DNA of 51,161 nucleotides from Bacteroidota bacterium (GCA_029558715.1 JAKQEA010000158.1:1-51161); one strand, 5' to 3'; positions 7,595 through 18,731 are shown, counted from the first letter of the stretch. Made by a program: numbers and translations. Notes: a model not told the origin generated them from the sequence alone.

Positions 7595-9310
7595 ATGAAC
7601 AGTGAAATCATAGGTACCATCCTCATTTTTCTTGTTACACTCCTGCTGGCCTACCCGTTAGGTAAGTACATCGCAAAAGTGTTTAGCGGAGAAAAGACCT
7701 TTTCCAATTTCATGAACCCGGTGGAACGTTTGCTCTTCCGGATTTGCGGTATTAACCCAAACGAAAGCATGAACTGGAAACAGTTCCTGAAAGCCATGCT
7801 GACCATTAACATGCTGTGGCTGGTCTATGCCATGCTCGCATTGGTCTTCCAGGATAAACTGCCCCTGAATCCCGATGGCAATCCCGGTCAGACCCCTGAC
7901 CTGGCATTTAATACTGCTATCAGCTTTTTGGTGAACTGTAACCTGCAGCACTATTCCGGTGAATCCGGCTTAACTTATTTCACCCAATTATTCGTTATTA
8001 CTTTTTTACAGTTTGTAAGTGCCGCAACAGGCATTGCCATGCTGGTGGCTCAGTTCAACGGGATCAAAGAAAAAACAACCCAAAACCTGGGCAACTTCTG
8101 GAATTATTTTGTAAAAAGTATCACCCGGATTTTGCTTCCATTGTCCATCATTGTGGCAGTGATTCTCGCATTCAACGGGACACCAACAAGCTATGATGGC
8201 AAGGATAATATTGTCACCCTCCAGGGTGACAGTGTGCAGGTATCAAGAGGTCCGGCAGCGGGTATGATCGCCATTAAACAGTTAGGCACCAACGGTGGCG
8301 GTTGGTTTGGTGTTAACTCAGCACATCCCTTAGAAAACCCTAACTATATCACCAACGCTGTTGAAACTATTTCTATATTATTAATCCCGATTGCATTGGT
8401 ATTTGCATTGGGTTTTTATCTTAACCGGAAGAAGCTGGCTAATGTGATCTTCGCCGTAATGACCTTTTTGTTCGTCATCTTCTGCTCTGTTAATATTTAT
8501 TATGAAACCGGGGGCAACCCAGCTATTGATCAGCTTGGCATTGCACAAACTGCCGGCAGCATGGAAGGCAAGGAAGTACGATTGGGTGCGGCGGCTACTG
8601 CGTTATGGAGTGTTGCAACTACCTCCACTTCCAACGGTTCCGTGAACGGGATGCATGACAGTCTTACACCAATAAGCGGTGGCGTGGTGATTTTAGACAT
8701 GATGATAAATGCACTTTACGGTGGTGTGGGGGTTGGGTTATTAAACTATTTCATCTTTATCATCATCGCTGTATTTATTTCAGGGTTGATGGTAGGAAGA
8801 ACACCAGAATTCATGGGGCACAAGGTAGAAGCAAGAGAAGTAAAGATTGCAGCGCTGGTTACATTGCTATCTGCATTTTTAATAAAAGGATTCACTGCCC
8901 TGGCTGCATACATGGTGGCGCATCATCCGGAAATGGGCTGGGCGGTACAACCAGGTGCATGGCTGAATAATCCTTCCTACCACGGTTTTTCTGAGATGCT
9001 GTATGAATATACTTCGGCCAATGCCAATAACGGCAGTGGATTTGAAGGTTTAGGTGATAATAATGTGTTCTGGAATGTAACAACTGGTATTGTATTATTG
9101 CTTGGAAGGTTTCTGCCCATAATTGCACCGATTGCTATAATCGGTCTGCTGGCAAACAAGAAATTCATTCCGGAATCACCCGGCACCCTGCGCACCGATT
9201 CTTACACTTTCGGAGCTATGACGCTGGCTGTTATTATCATAATTACCGCCTTGTCTTATTTGCCGGCACTGGCACTGGGACCATTGGCTGAATATTTTTC
9301 ACTTTATTAA
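7595..9310 (+). CDS. kdpA: Potassium-transporting ATPase subunit A
   Basis: A 571-aa polytopic inner-membrane protein, similar in length to E. coli KdpA (557 aa). It is the potassium channel-like subunit of the high-affinity KdpFABC P-type ATPase. The four pore-loop regions are recognisable, including [22 protein letters not shown] and [15 protein letters not shown], which line the selectivity filter. It starts 3 nt after kdpF and ends 11 nt before kdpB. No truncation or missing motif is seen. Confidence 0.97.
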   Translation: MNSEIIGTILIFLVTLLLAYPLGKYIAKVFSGEKTFSNFMNPVERLLFRICGINPNESMNWKQFLKAMLTINMLWLVYAMLALVFQDKLPLNPDGNPGQTPDLAFNTAISFLVNCNLQHYSGESGLTYFTQLFVITFLQFVSAATGIAMLVAQFNGIKEKTTQNLGNFWNYFVKSITRILLPLSIIVAVILAFNGTPTSYDGKDNIVTLQGDSVQVSRGPAAGMIAIKQLGTNGGGWFGVNSAHPLENPNYITNAVETISILLIPIALVFALGFYLNRKKLANVIFAVMTFLFVIFCSVNIYYETGGNPAIDQLGIAQTAGSMEGKEVRLGAAATALWSVATTSTSNGSVNGMHDSLTPISGGVVILDMMINALYGGVGVGLLNYFIFIIIAVFISGLMVGRTPEFMGHKVEAREVKIAALVTLLSAFLIKGFTALAAYMVAHHPEMGWAVQPGAWLNNPSYHGFSEMLYEYTSANANNGSGFEGLGDNNVFWNVTTGIVLLLGRFLPIIAPIAIIGLLANKKFIPESPGTLRTDSYTFGAMTLAVIIIITALSYLPALALGPLAEYFSLY

Positions 9311-9321
9311 GAATTCATAAA

Positions 9322-11379
9322 ATGGCAAAACATAAACGTACAATACGATTATTTGAACCAGCCCTGTTGGGCACGGCTGTTAAGCAGTCTTTTGTAAAAC
9401 TGAACCCCCGGTTGATGGTAAAGAACCCGGTCATGTTTACCGTAGAGATCGGCACGGCCGTGATGCTGGCTGTTACACTGTATCAACTATTCACCGGTGA
9501 CAACTCGCAAGGTGCATTGTGGTATAACATTACCATCTTCATCATTCTTTTACTCACAGTGCTGTTCGCCAATTTTGCTGAAGCATTAGCCGAAGCAAGA
9601 GGAAAGGCACAGGCGGAGAGTCTGCGCCGCACAAGGGAAGACACCCCTGCTAAAAAAGTATTCACCGTAGGTGAGATGTATGTGAATGAAGTAAAAGTTG
9701 TGCCCTCCTCCCAACTTCGTAAAGGGGATTTCTTTATATGCGAAGCAGGTGATGTAATTCCTATGGATGGTGAGATCGTGGAAGGTATTGCTACGATTGA
9801 TGAATCTGCCATCACCGGTGAGTCAGCTCCTGTTATCCGTGAATCGGGTGGTGATAAATCATCTGTGACTGGTGGTACCAAAGTATTGAGCGATAAAATC
9901 AAAGTGAGGGTGACCACAGAGCCCGGCGAATCATTTTTGGATAAAATGATTGCCCTGGTAGAAGGCGCATCAAGACAAAAAACACCGAATGAAATTGCAT
10001 TAACCATTTTATTGGCAGCATTTACTCTCATTTTTATTATTGTATGTGTAACGCTTAAACCATTTGCGGATTATGCTAACACTCCTATCACCATTGCTGC
10101 TTTCATTTCTTTGTTTGTTTGCTTAATACCAACTACCATTGGTGGTTTATTATCCGCCATTGGTATTGCGGGCATGGACAGGGCCTTAAGAGCAAATGTA
10201 ATTGCTAAAAGCGGTAAGGCCGTAGAAACTGCCGGTGATATAGATGTATTGTTACTTGACAAAACAGGAACCATTACTATCGGCAACAGGAAAGCAACCA
10301 ATTTCTGGCCGGCTGATGGTATCGATATGACTGATTTTATAAGCCATTGTGTATTTGCTTCACTGGCTGATAATACACCCGAAGGAAAATCAATTGTGGA
10401 GCTGGCCGGGGAAAAGAATATTCATGCAAAACAGTTGCCTGCAAACACCAGGATGATAGAGTTTACAGCAGAAACAAGAAGCAGTGGTGTAGATCTGGCC
10501 GACGGACTGAAGATAAGAAAAGGCGCTTTTGATGCCATTAAAAAAATCGCATCCAACAATGGCAACGTCTTTCCAAAAGAAACGGGAACAAGGGTAAACC
10601 AGATAGCATCGAATGGCGGGACACCACTGGTTGTTGCTGTCAACAATAAAGTGCAGGGTGTTATTGAACTACAGGATATCATTAAACCCGGTATTCAGGA
10701 ACGTTTTGAAAGACTAAGAAAGATGGGAGTAAAAACAGTAATGGTAACAGGTGATAACCCGCTTACTGCAAAATATATAGCAGAAAAAGCCGGGGTGGAT
10801 GATTTTATAGCCGAAGCCAAACCGGAGGATAAAATGAACTATATCCGCAAAGAACAGCAGAGCGGAAAACTGGTGGCTATGATGGGCGACGGTACCAATG
10901 ATGCCCCGGCACTGGCACAGGCCGATGTGGGAGTATCCATGAACAGCGGTACCCAGGCAGCCAAAGAAGCCGGCAACATGGTAGACCTCGATAATGACCC
11001 CACCAAACTGATTGAAGTAGTGGAAATAGGAAAACAGTTATTGATAACAAGAGGAACGTTAACCACTTTTTCCATCGCTAATGATGTAGCAAAATATTTT
11101 GCCATTGTACCGGCATTGTTTATTGCTTCTATTCCTGCCTTACAGTCCCTTAATATTATGGGATTGAAAAGTCCGGAATCAGCCATTTTATCGGCCATCA
11201 TTTTCAATGCCCTGATCATACCGGCATTGATACCGCTGGCATTGAAAGGTGTTCAGTACAGGCCGATCGGCGCCTCTGCATTGCTGAGAAGGAATTTATT
11301 GCTCTATGGGTTAGGCGGCATCATCGTTCCTTTTATTGGAATCAAACTAATTGATTTGCTGCTCGCCATGTTCATGTAA
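9322..11379 (+). CDS. kdpB: Potassium-transporting ATPase subunit B (P-type ATPase)
   Basis: A 685-aa P-type ATPase catalytic subunit (E. coli 682 aa). It has the actuator motif AITGESAPV, the phosphorylation motif DKTGT with Asp313 in [14 protein letters not shown], the nucleotide-binding domain, and the hinge motif [12 protein letters not shown]. Hydrophobic helices flank the cytoplasmic domains. It phosphorylates itself with ATP to drive potassium uptake through KdpA. It is spaced 11 nt from kdpA and 7 nt from kdpC. All key residues are present. Confidence 0.97.
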   Translation: MAKHKRTIRLFEPALLGTAVKQSFVKLNPRLMVKNPVMFTVEIGTAVMLAVTLYQLFTGDNSQGALWYNITIFIILLLTVLFANFAEALAEARGKAQAESLRRTREDTPAKKVFTVGEMYVNEVKVVPSSQLRKGDFFICEAGDVIPMDGEIVEGIATIDESAITGESAPVIRESGGDKSSVTGGTKVLSDKIKVRVTTEPGESFLDKMIALVEGASRQKTPNEIALTILLAAFTLIFIIVCVTLKPFADYANTPITIAAFISLFVCLIPTTIGGLLSAIGIAGMDRALRANVIAKSGKAVETAGDIDVLLLDKTGTITIGNRKATNFWPADGIDMTDFISHCVFASLADNTPEGKSIVELAGEKNIHAKQLPANTRMIEFTAETRSSGVDLADGLKIRKGAFDAIKKIASNNGNVFPKETGTRVNQIASNGGTPLVVAVNNKVQGVIELQDIIKPGIQERFERLRKMGVKTVMVTGDNPLTAKYIAEKAGVDDFIAEAKPEDKMNYIRKEQQSGKLVAMMGDGTNDAPALAQADVGVSMNSGTQAAKEAGNMVDLDNDPTKLIEVVEIGKQLLITRGTLTTFSIANDVAKYFAIVPALFIASIPALQSLNIMGLKSPESAILSAIIFNALIIPALIPLALKGVQYRPIGASALLRRNLLLYGLGGIIVPFIGIKLIDLLLAMFM

Positions 11380-11386
11380 CAATTAA

Positions 11387-11953
11387 ATGAAAGAAAAAAT
11401 GAAAAAGAATTTATTGATATCTGTAAAGATGACAGGAGTGATGATCATCCTTTGCGCCGGGTTGTACCCTCTGCTGATAGCAGGTATAGGGAAAGCCACT
11501 CCGGGTGGCGGAAAAGGAAAAACTGTTTCTGTAAACGGGAAAGTGGTGGGCTATGAGAATGTCGGTCAAAAATTTTCAGAAGATAAATATTTCTGGGGCC
11601 GCCCCTCTGCTGTTGATTATAATGCTGCTGGTTCTGCCGGAAGTAACAAAGGCCCTTCCAATCCTGATTATCTGCAAATAGTAAAAGACAGGATCGACAG
11701 TTTCCTGGTGCATAATCCCGGGGTGACAAGAGAAGAGATACCTGCTGACCTTGTTACCGCCAGTGGCAGCGGACTGGATCCGCATATCTCACCTGCTTCG
11801 GCTTATGTGCAGGTAAAAAGGATAGCCAGCATTCGTAACCTGCCGGAAGAGAAAGTGAGGGCTTTGGCAGAACAGTACGTTGAAAAAACGATCCTGGGTC
11901 CCCCCGTAGTAAATGTATTAAAACTGAACATTGGATTAGATAATTTAAAATAA
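11387..11953 (+). CDS. kdpC: Potassium-transporting ATPase subunit C
   Basis: A 188-aa protein with one N-terminal membrane helix (about residues 14-34) followed by the periplasmic KdpC domain. Typical motifs are visible: FWGRPSAVDYN, SNKGPSNP, SGSGLDPHISP and a C-terminal VNVLKLN. KdpC is the small subunit needed for assembly and potassium affinity of KdpFABC. ATG 11387 is taken as the start; the in-frame ATG at 11399 (MKKNLLIS) is an equally good alternative. Confidence 0.96.
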   Translation: MKEKMKKNLLISVKMTGVMIILCAGLYPLLIAGIGKATPGGGKGKTVSVNGKVVGYENVGQKFSEDKYFWGRPSAVDYNAAGSAGSNKGPSNPDYLQIVKDRIDSFLVHNPGVTREEIPADLVTASGSGLDPHISPASAYVQVKRIASIRNLPEEKVRALAEQYVEKTILGPPVVNVLKLNIGLDNLK

Positions 11954-11973
11954 CAGACAAAACTTGAATAAAG

Positions 11974-13044
11974 ATGAAAAAGATTTTTTTTGGAGCTGTA
12001 GTGCTGATGAGTACCCAATTGATGGCTCAGGACTCAACAGGCTCACTCACTATCAGTGGTTATGCAGAGGCTTATTACCAATATGATTTTAATAAACCTG
12101 CCGACAACAACCGTCCAGGATTTATCTATAGTCATAACCGGCACAATGAATTTAACCTGAATCTCGGTTTTATCAAGGCAAATTATACCGCCGAAAGGGT
12201 CAGGGCAAACATTGCATTAGCTGCAGGTACTTATATGAATGCCAACTATTCTGCTGAGCCCGGTGTACTGAAGAATATTTTAGAAGCCAATGCCGGAGTG
12301 AAGATCAGCAAGAAGAAAAACCTGTGGGTCGATGCCGGCATCATGCCTTCGCATATTGGTTTTGAAAGTGCCGTTTCAAAAGACTGCTGGAGCCTGACAA
12401 GAGGTATCCTTGCTGAAAATTCACCTTACTTTGAGGCCGGAGCTAAGATATCCTACACCACAGACGATGGTAAATGGTTTTTAAGCGGTATGGCATTAAA
12501 TGGCTGGCAGCGAATTACCAGAGTAAGTGGTAATTCATTGATGAGCTGGGGCACTCAGGTACAGTTCAAACCGTCTGGTAAAGTGTTACTGAACTATAGC
12601 ACTTTTATCGGCACAGACAAACCTGACAGTGTAAGGCTTTCCCGGTTCTTTCATAATATATATGGTATATTCAATGTCACTGACAAGTTTGGCGTAACGG
12701 CAGGATTTGATATTGGTACAGAAGAAAAATTTTCCGGCAGTGATGATAAGAACACCTGGTACACACCTGTACTGATTCTTAAATATGCCTTTAACAATAA
12801 ATGGGCTATTGCCGGAAGAGTAGAGCACTATAATGATAAGAACGGGGTTATTATCGCTACCGGCTCACCAAATGGATTTCAGACAACGGGCTATTCTGTC
12901 AATATTGACCATAGCCCATTTAAGAATGTGTTGTTACGAATGGAACTACGGAGCCTGAGCAGCAAGGATGCTATTTTCACTAAATCATCCGGGGTGACAA
13001 ATAATAATACATTCATCACTTCATCAATCGCCGTTTCTTTCTGA
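11974..13044 (+). CDS. Outer-membrane beta-barrel porin (BBP2/OmpL-like) in the kdp operon
   Basis: A 356-aa protein with a signal peptide (MKKIFFGAVVLMSTQLMA) followed by alternating aromatic/hydrophobic beta-strand patterns and a terminal FITSSIAVSF with a C-terminal Phe, as expected for an outer-membrane barrel. The opening GSLTISGYAEAYYQYDFN is typical of the putative beta-barrel porin-2 family. It lies 20 nt after kdpC and its stop is 1 nt from the next ATG, so it is firmly in the operon. The likely role is a pore that lets potassium cross the outer membrane when it is scarce; that role is inferred from context. Confidence 0.85.
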   Translation: MKKIFFGAVVLMSTQLMAQDSTGSLTISGYAEAYYQYDFNKPADNNRPGFIYSHNRHNEFNLNLGFIKANYTAERVRANIALAAGTYMNANYSAEPGVLKNILEANAGVKISKKKNLWVDAGIMPSHIGFESAVSKDCWSLTRGILAENSPYFEAGAKISYTTDDGKWFLSGMALNGWQRITRVSGNSLMSWGTQVQFKPSGKVLLNYSTFIGTDKPDSVRLSRFFHNIYGIFNVTDKFGVTAGFDIGTEEKFSGSDDKNTWYTPVLILKYAFNNKWAIAGRVEHYNDKNGVIIATGSPNGFQTTGYSVNIDHSPFKNVLLRMELRSLSSKDAIFTKSSGVTNNNTFITSSIAVSF

Positions 13045-13045
13045 T

Positions 13046-14167
13046 ATGCCGGACAGTGAAGCAAATAAATGGTTAGAAAAGATTCAGCAATCACAAAAAG
13101 GTAAGCTGAAGATCTATATTGGTATGAGTGCCGGTGTGGGCAAAAGCTATCGCATGTTGCAGGAAGCTCACACTCTCCTGCGCAATGGGATTAATGTGAA
13201 AGTGGGTTATATCGAAACACATAACCGTAAAGAAACAGAAGCCCTGGTGGATGGTTTGCCTGTGATCCCACGGAGAAAGGTTTTTTACAAAGGCAAAGAA
13301 CTGGATGAGCTGGATGTGCAGGCTATTTTATTATTACAACCGGATGTGGTGATTGTAGATGAACTGGCACACACCAATATTCCCGGCAGCAAGAACGAAA
13401 AACGATGGCAGGATGTTATTGATATTTTAGAAGCAGGTATTGATGTGATTACAGCGGTAAACATTCAGCACATTGAAAGCATAAATGAAGACGTGAGAGA
13501 CATTACCGGTGTAGAAGTGGCTGAAAGGGTTCCCGACAAGCTGTTACAGATGGCCGACGAAGTAGTGAATATTGACCTTACAGCTGATGAACTGATCACA
13601 AGGCTAAAGGAAGGAAAGATCTATGACCACAGTAAAGTACAACAGGCGTTACAAAATTTTTTTAAGCCTGAGAAGATTCTACAGCTCCGGGAGTTGGCAT
13701 TAAAAGAAGTGGCCGGCCAGGTAGAAAGAAAAGTGGATTATGAAGTAACTGCCAAAGACAGGCCATGGAAACATGAACGTTTTCTTGCATGCATCTCAAC
13801 CAGTCATGAAATAGCTCAGCGTATTATCCGTAAAACCGGCAGACTGGCATCTTACTACAACAGCCAGTGGTATGTGCTGTATGTGCAAACACCCAAAGAA
13901 TCCCTGGATAAAATTCAGCTCGCATCTCAGCGTCATCTTATCAATAATTTCAAGACGGCAACAGAACTGGGAGGAGAAGTGTTACAGATCAAGCACAGTA
14001 ATATTGCCAAAGCAATCATGGAAATAGTGGTGGAAAAACAGATCACAACAGTTTGTATCGGTAAACCTCACCTAAATTTGTTCCAGGTGATACTGCGAAC
14101 TAATGTATTTAACCAGCTTTTAAAAACTCTTTCGGCCAATGATGTGGACCTTATTATTTTATCCTGA
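13046..14167 (+). CDS. kdpD: KdpD N-terminal sensor domain protein (KdpD-N plus USP, no kinase)
   Basis: A 373-aa cytosolic protein that corresponds only to the N-terminal third of classical KdpD. The KdpD domain has a Walker A motif (GMSAGVGKSY, about residues 28-37), a Walker B motif (VVIVDELAHTN) and NIQHIES; a universal-stress-protein-like domain follows from about residue 245 to the end. There are no membrane helices, HisKA or HATPase domains. The stop overlaps the start of the adjacent histidine kinase by one base (TGATG), which implies translational coupling and a two-protein sensor. It probably senses cytoplasmic potassium and/or ATP and passes the signal to the separate kinase. Confidence 0.9.
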   Translation: MPDSEANKWLEKIQQSQKGKLKIYIGMSAGVGKSYRMLQEAHTLLRNGINVKVGYIETHNRKETEALVDGLPVIPRRKVFYKGKELDELDVQAILLLQPDVVIVDELAHTNIPGSKNEKRWQDVIDILEAGIDVITAVNIQHIESINEDVRDITGVEVAERVPDKLLQMADEVVNIDLTADELITRLKEGKIYDHSKVQQALQNFFKPEKILQLRELALKEVAGQVERKVDYEVTAKDRPWKHERFLACISTSHEIAQRIIRKTGRLASYYNSQWYVLYVQTPKESLDKIQLASQRHLINNFKTATELGGEVLQIKHSNIAKAIMEIVVEKQITTVCIGKPHLNLFQVILRTNVFNQLLKTLSANDVDLIILS

Positions 14168-15864
14168 TGGCCATTAAGCTTAAAACCAAAGTAGCCCTTG
14201 GGGGACTTTTCCTTTTTGCCCTGCTGATACTTGTTGGAGCGGTTAGTTTTTTTTACTTCAACCGCCTCGCAGAAGACTCCAAAGAAATAGTGAAGGATAA
14301 CTACGAAACATTGAACTACAGCCGTGATATGCTGACGGAACTGGACATGTTGAACAGCAAGGACAGCGTAAGGGGTTTTAGCAATTTTGAGAAACACCTT
14401 CAATTACAGGAAGCCAATATTACAGAGCCCGGAGAAAAGGAAATGGCCGAATCTTTGCGGAAGCACTTCAATCAGTTGAAACAACCGGGATTGACAGATT
14501 CTCTTCCCTCTTTGATCCGCAAGGATATCAGCAGTATTATGAAGGTGAACCTGCAGGCAATTGATAAAAAGAACCAGGCAGTACAGGCTTCCGCCCAGCA
14601 GGCCAAAACCATTATCACTATTTGTCTTACAGTTTGTTTGTTACTAGGTTTCACTTTCCTCTTCAATTTTCCTTCGCTGGTGGCCTCTCCTATTGCCTCA
14701 TTAACCGAAGGTATCAAAGCTATTGCCGATAAAAACTACGGTCAGCGTATACACCTGAACAGAAAGGATGAATTTGGCGATCTGGCCAATGCCTTTAACA
14801 GCATGGCTGAGAAACTGGATGAATATGAGCACAGCAACTTGTCCAGAATACTTTTTGAAAAGCAAAGAGCCGAAGCGGTCATTAATTCATTGAAAGATGC
14901 CAGCATTGGTATTGATAAAAAGGGAACGGTGCTTTTTGCCAATCAACAGGCACTCCAATTGCTCAGCCTCAAAGAGCCGGAGATCATCGGGCTTTCACAG
15001 GAGGAAGTAAAAAAACGTAATGACCTGTTCCGGTTTTTGGTAAACGAACAGAGCAACAGTCCTTTTAAAATTGTAGTAGAAGGAAAAGAGAATTATTTCA
15101 CTAAAGAAATTGTTGACCTTACACATGAAGGGCAGCCATCCGGAGTTGTAATTGTACTGAAGAATATCACTCCCTTCAAAGAACTGGATGTTGCCAAGAC
15201 CAACTTTATCGCTACTGTGTCTCATGAATTGAAAACACCCCTTGCTTCTTCTGATTTCAGTTTGAAATTGCTGGAAGATGAACGGGTGGGTACCCTTACC
15301 CCTGAACAAAAAGAGTTGGTGCAAAACCTGAAGGAAGACAATAAAAGGCTGCTGCGCATACTCAGTGAACTACTGGACATGTCGCAGGTGGAAAGCGGTA
15401 AAATACAACTGAACCTGCAGGATGTACAACCATGGGGAATAATTGATAAAGCTCTTGCTTCTGTACAAAATGCGGCAAAGCAAAAAAACTTAACTATTCA
15501 AAAACAAATTGCAGACAACATACCTGCCATTAGAGCTGATGCTGATAAAACCACCTGGGTATTGAATAATTTTCTGACCAATGCTATCCGTTATTCCCGT
15601 GAAAACGGAGAAATTATTATCAATATTCAACAGGAAGGAAACAAAGTACAATTCACTGTACAGGATTTTGGGAAAGGCATTGATCCCCAATACAAAGACA
15701 AAATATTCGACCGCTATTTCAAAATACCGGGCACAAAAGAAGGCACCGGTCTCGGCCTTGCTATCTGCAAAGAATTTATTGAAGCGCAGGGCGGTACCAT
15801 TACCGTTGAGTCTGACTTCGGAAAAGGAAGCCGGTTCAGTTTTACATTACCAACTTCTTCCTGA
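14167..15864 (+). CDS. Histidine kinase partner of the split KdpD (HAMP-PAS-HisKA-HATPase)
   Basis: A 565-aa membrane kinase. Helix 1 is at about residues 10-31 and helix 2 at about 151-171, around a periplasmic helical region; then HAMP (to about 225), a PAS-like domain (235-340), HisKA with phospho-acceptor His353 in TVSHELKTPL, and HATPase_c with NNFLTNAIRYS, DFGKGI and GTGLGLAI. It is coupled to the KdpD-N gene by a 1-base overlap and is the last gene of the operon; its stop is 1 nt from the stop of the convergent barrel gene. No OmpR-type response regulator follows. The nearest regulator in this direction is the sigma54 type at 5807. Confidence 0.93.
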   Translation: MAIKLKTKVALGGLFLFALLILVGAVSFFYFNRLAEDSKEIVKDNYETLNYSRDMLTELDMLNSKDSVRGFSNFEKHLQLQEANITEPGEKEMAESLRKHFNQLKQPGLTDSLPSLIRKDISSIMKVNLQAIDKKNQAVQASAQQAKTIITICLTVCLLLGFTFLFNFPSLVASPIASLTEGIKAIADKNYGQRIHLNRKDEFGDLANAFNSMAEKLDEYEHSNLSRILFEKQRAEAVINSLKDASIGIDKKGTVLFANQQALQLLSLKEPEIIGLSQEEVKKRNDLFRFLVNEQSNSPFKIVVEGKENYFTKEIVDLTHEGQPSGVVIVLKNITPFKELDVAKTNFIATVSHELKTPLASSDFSLKLLEDERVGTLTPEQKELVQNLKEDNKRLLRILSELLDMSQVESGKIQLNLQDVQPWGIIDKALASVQNAAKQKNLTIQKQIADNIPAIRADADKTTWVLNNFLTNAIRYSRENGEIIINIQQEGNKVQFTVQDFGKGIDPQYKDKIFDRYFKIPGTKEGTGLGLAICKEFIEAQGGTITVESDFGKGSRFSFTLPTSS

Positions 15865-15865
15865 T

Positions 15866-18703
15866 CTATCTTGCTATGATCCGCATACCGCCTCCTCCCG
15901 CATTGTTCAATCCTGTTTTACTCAAACTATACGTAAAGCTGAGCAAAAAGAACTGGCGAAGCGTCAACGCCCTGCTGTCTTCGATATAGCTGTTGCTTGT
16001 ATTGCGGCTGATACCTACATTTTTATTCAGCAGGTCTCTTGCACTGAATTTCAATTCACCCCGGTTGAACTTCAACATTTGCTTGCTGATGCTGGCATTC
16101 CATAAAGGCACTTTCACATTAAATCCTGCTGCTCGCTGGCTGTTGATCACATAGCTGAAATCAGTAGCAAAGAAAAATCTTTTAGGCATTTCCCAGTCAA
16201 GCGAGGCGGTGTACTCCTGCGAAAGATATGTATTGTTAAAAGAAGGCTGCAATGAGTATCTTGTATTATTATGATTGATGCCGGCTCCTAACATAATATT
16301 CAGTTTTGCCGTGGGGTTCATATCCAGTCTCACATCGGGCCCCAATGTCAACGTTTTAATAATATTAGTTCCGATAGTTCCGGCCTGTGTATTGGTGAGT
16401 TGCTTGCTATTGCTATAACCAACTACACTGCTCAGTTCAATACTTCCTTTCAGAAAACGAACAGGCATACTATAACTTATATTGCTGTTCAGATTGTATA
16501 CGCCGCTTACATTAACAGGTTTTGTTTTTCTTATTCCGGTTTGCTGGTTTAGCGAATCGTAGTTAACAATCTTATTCTTCGTTGCCTGCATTGTAAAGAA
16601 CAGGAACAGGTTTTTATTCTTGTAGGGACTCACCATGGTCAGGCCGGTCTGCAGCATATGATTATATTCTTGTTTCAGATCAGGATTACCCTCCCGTATA
16701 TTCAGCGGGTTGGATATATCCGGCACCGGCTGCAATTGTGACATGGATGGCTGATTGGTGGAAGTGTTATAAGTGAGAGACAAACTCCTGAACCTGGAAA
16801 AATTATACTGGAATCTTGCGTTAGGTAAAAAATTCCCGAAAGTTTTTTTGATTACAGAATCTTTAATACCGCTGGTGACCCTTCCCTCCAGTTCTGCCTG
16901 TTGCCAGGTGACACCGACGGCATAGTTATATTTTTTTCGTTGTGTCCGGAGGCGAACACCCCCGTTGGTGTAACCGTATGTGTTTTCAAAATCATTGCTG
17001 AGTTGTGAATTCAGTTCATCATACTTTCCATTATTCTGATTATAGTCAAAAGTTTCTTTATCAGAAGTGCTCCGGGTATTGCTTTTTCCTGCACTCAATT
17101 CCAGTAAAGATCTCTTCCAGAGTGGCTCTGTATATACCGCCCTTGCCGTATAACCTCGAAGATCCCCGGTAGTGATGCTTTGCTGATCAAGTGTATCCTT
17201 TCTGAATAAAGACCCGTTTGGATTATAAAAACTATTGACAGATGAAAGACTGCCATCTCCCTCACTCTCATTTAATGTGGTTTGCAACGAGAGAGAGAAT
17301 GTTCTCCCTTTGCGGGCAAACTTTCTCCGCCAGGTTATATCATTTCGAAAATTATATCCCTCGCTGCCAGAACGGTTGTTACTGAATCCTTCGTTGATCA
17401 ATGATTGTTGTTCAGATAAAGTCTGGTAATCACTCTGAGATCTGTTATTTGTTTTCTGATAACTAAAAGAAGGATTAATACGGATGGAATTCATCGAATC
17501 CACCTGGTACAGCATGTTCAGGTTAAACCGGTGTGAATTAGTAAGATTATCTGCATAGGTATTCACATTATAATAGGAAGTGTCGGGCAAAACATATTGC
17601 CGCTGAATATGACTCTCTGTATTGGGATTGTACCGGTTGTAAAAATAATTGCTTTGAAAATCCAGCTTGTTACCAATAATATTATTATAGTTCAATCCGC
17701 CACCCCAGGCAGTAATAATACCGCTGTTCCGGTTGCCCCCGTTCATTCCCATAGCTGATGCGTCCTGGCTGGAAATATTGATATTAATATTCCCGCCTCC
17801 GCCACCCCGCTGCATACGGGCCATTTCACCGGTAAAATTCAAAATATCCATAAAAGAGAATCCTTCTGCATTGGTATTGTTGCCCATACCGATGGCAGAG
17901 AATTGCCTGGCCCCTTTAAATGAATTGACATTGAATTTCCCTTCGTACCGTTCTTTGTTACCTGCTCCGGCGTTCACCTTACCAAACATTCCCTTCTTTT
18001 TATCTTTTTTCAGCTTCAGGTTGATTGTTTTTTCATAATTGCCATCTTCAAATCCAGTTAGCTGTGCCTGGTCGCTTTGTTTGTCATATACCTGTACTTT
18101 GTCTACAGCATCAGCTGGCAGATTCTTTGTAGCAATTTTGGGATCATTACCAAAAAACTCTTTTCCATCTACGAGTACCCTGCTCACGGTTTCCCCTTGT
18201 GCTTTGATGGTACCATCCTTCTCCACTTTTACACCCGGAAGTTTTTTCAGGAGTTGTTCTACACTGGCATTGGGTTGTGTTTTGAACGACCCGGCATTGT
18301 ACTGGATAGTATCGTTGATCAGGGTGACAGGCGGCGCTTCATTAGCCAGCACCACTTCTTCCAGTACTTTGGCTTTATCATTCATTACCACATTTCCAAG
18401 GTCTGCATTTTTTGTGGCCTCGGATATAGAAAAATATTTATTGCTGTTATGATAATTAACATGGGTGATAAGCAGGCGGTAATCACCATTGGCAAGACCC
18501 TTTAACTCAAAGCGTCCGTCACTGCCTGTCATAGTAAATGTAACCAAAGAGGAATCTTTTCTTTCCAGTACAGTAACTGTAGCTGCGGAAACAGCTTGCT
18601 TACTGATAGTATCAAAAGCTACTCCCTTTACAGAACCATTTTTCTGGGCTGCTGAAGAAATAGTAATGCAAATGGCAAGAAGTAAAAAGTAAATAGATCT
18701 CAT
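15866..18703 (-). CDS. Outer-membrane beta-barrel protein, TonB-receptor-like (paralog 1)
   Basis: A 945-aa exported protein: signal peptide (about 1-19), a CarboxypepD_reg-like domain (GSVKGVAFDTISKQAVSAAT, about 22-105), a plug-like region with QPNASVEQLLKKLPGV and [12 protein letters not shown] (about 140-240), a Gly-rich stretch (QRGGGGGN) near 300, then a long barrel domain (OMP_b-brl_3 type). It is closely similar across its length to the protein at 19758-22652, so the two arose by duplication. Such proteins are TonB-dependent-transporter relatives; the substrate is unknown. It shares the TATTTTCG -7 box with its paralog. Confidence 0.88.
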   Translation of the reverse strand: MRSIYFLLLAICITISSAAQKNGSVKGVAFDTISKQAVSAATVTVLERKDSSLVTFTMTGSDGRFELKGLANGDYRLLITHVNYHNSNKYFSISEATKNADLGNVVMNDKAKVLEEVVLANEAPPVTLINDTIQYNAGSFKTQPNASVEQLLKKLPGVKVEKDGTIKAQGETVSRVLVDGKEFFGNDPKIATKNLPADAVDKVQVYDKQSDQAQLTGFEDGNYEKTINLKLKKDKKKGMFGKVNAGAGNKERYEGKFNVNSFKGARQFSAIGMGNNTNAEGFSFMDILNFTGEMARMQRGGGGGNININISSQDASAMGMNGGNRNSGIITAWGGGLNYNNIIGNKLDFQSNYFYNRYNPNTESHIQRQYVLPDTSYYNVNTYADNLTNSHRFNLNMLYQVDSMNSIRINPSFSYQKTNNRSQSDYQTLSEQQSLINEGFSNNRSGSEGYNFRNDITWRRKFARKGRTFSLSLQTTLNESEGDGSLSSVNSFYNPNGSLFRKDTLDQQSITTGDLRGYTARAVYTEPLWKRSLLELSAGKSNTRSTSDKETFDYNQNNGKYDELNSQLSNDFENTYGYTNGGVRLRTQRKKYNYAVGVTWQQAELEGRVTSGIKDSVIKKTFGNFLPNARFQYNFSRFRSLSLTYNTSTNQPSMSQLQPVPDISNPLNIREGNPDLKQEYNHMLQTGLTMVSPYKNKNLFLFFTMQATKNKIVNYDSLNQQTGIRKTKPVNVSGVYNLNSNISYSMPVRFLKGSIELSSVVGYSNSKQLTNTQAGTIGTNIIKTLTLGPDVRLDMNPTAKLNIMLGAGINHNNTRYSLQPSFNNTYLSQEYTASLDWEMPKRFFFATDFSYVINSQRAAGFNVKVPLWNASISKQMLKFNRGELKFSARDLLNKNVGISRNTSNSYIEDSRALTLRQFFLLSFTYSLSKTGLNNAGGGGMRIIAR

Positions 18704-18723
18704 AGCTAACCTGGTTTCAGCTA

Positions 18724-18731
18724 CGAAAATA
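18724..18731 (-). promoter_or_regulatory. TATTTTCG -7 box for barrel paralog 1
   Basis: TATTTTCG (followed by TA) lies 20 nt before the ATG at 18703. It differs from TAnnTTTG at one base but is identical to the box of the paralogous gene at almost the same spacing. Confidence 0.4.

Noticed and set aside
15581-16105. Plus-strand ORF of 174 codons across the end of the kinase and barrel genes
   Set aside because: It is a shadow of two well-supported convergent genes and its translation has no protein-like domain or signal.
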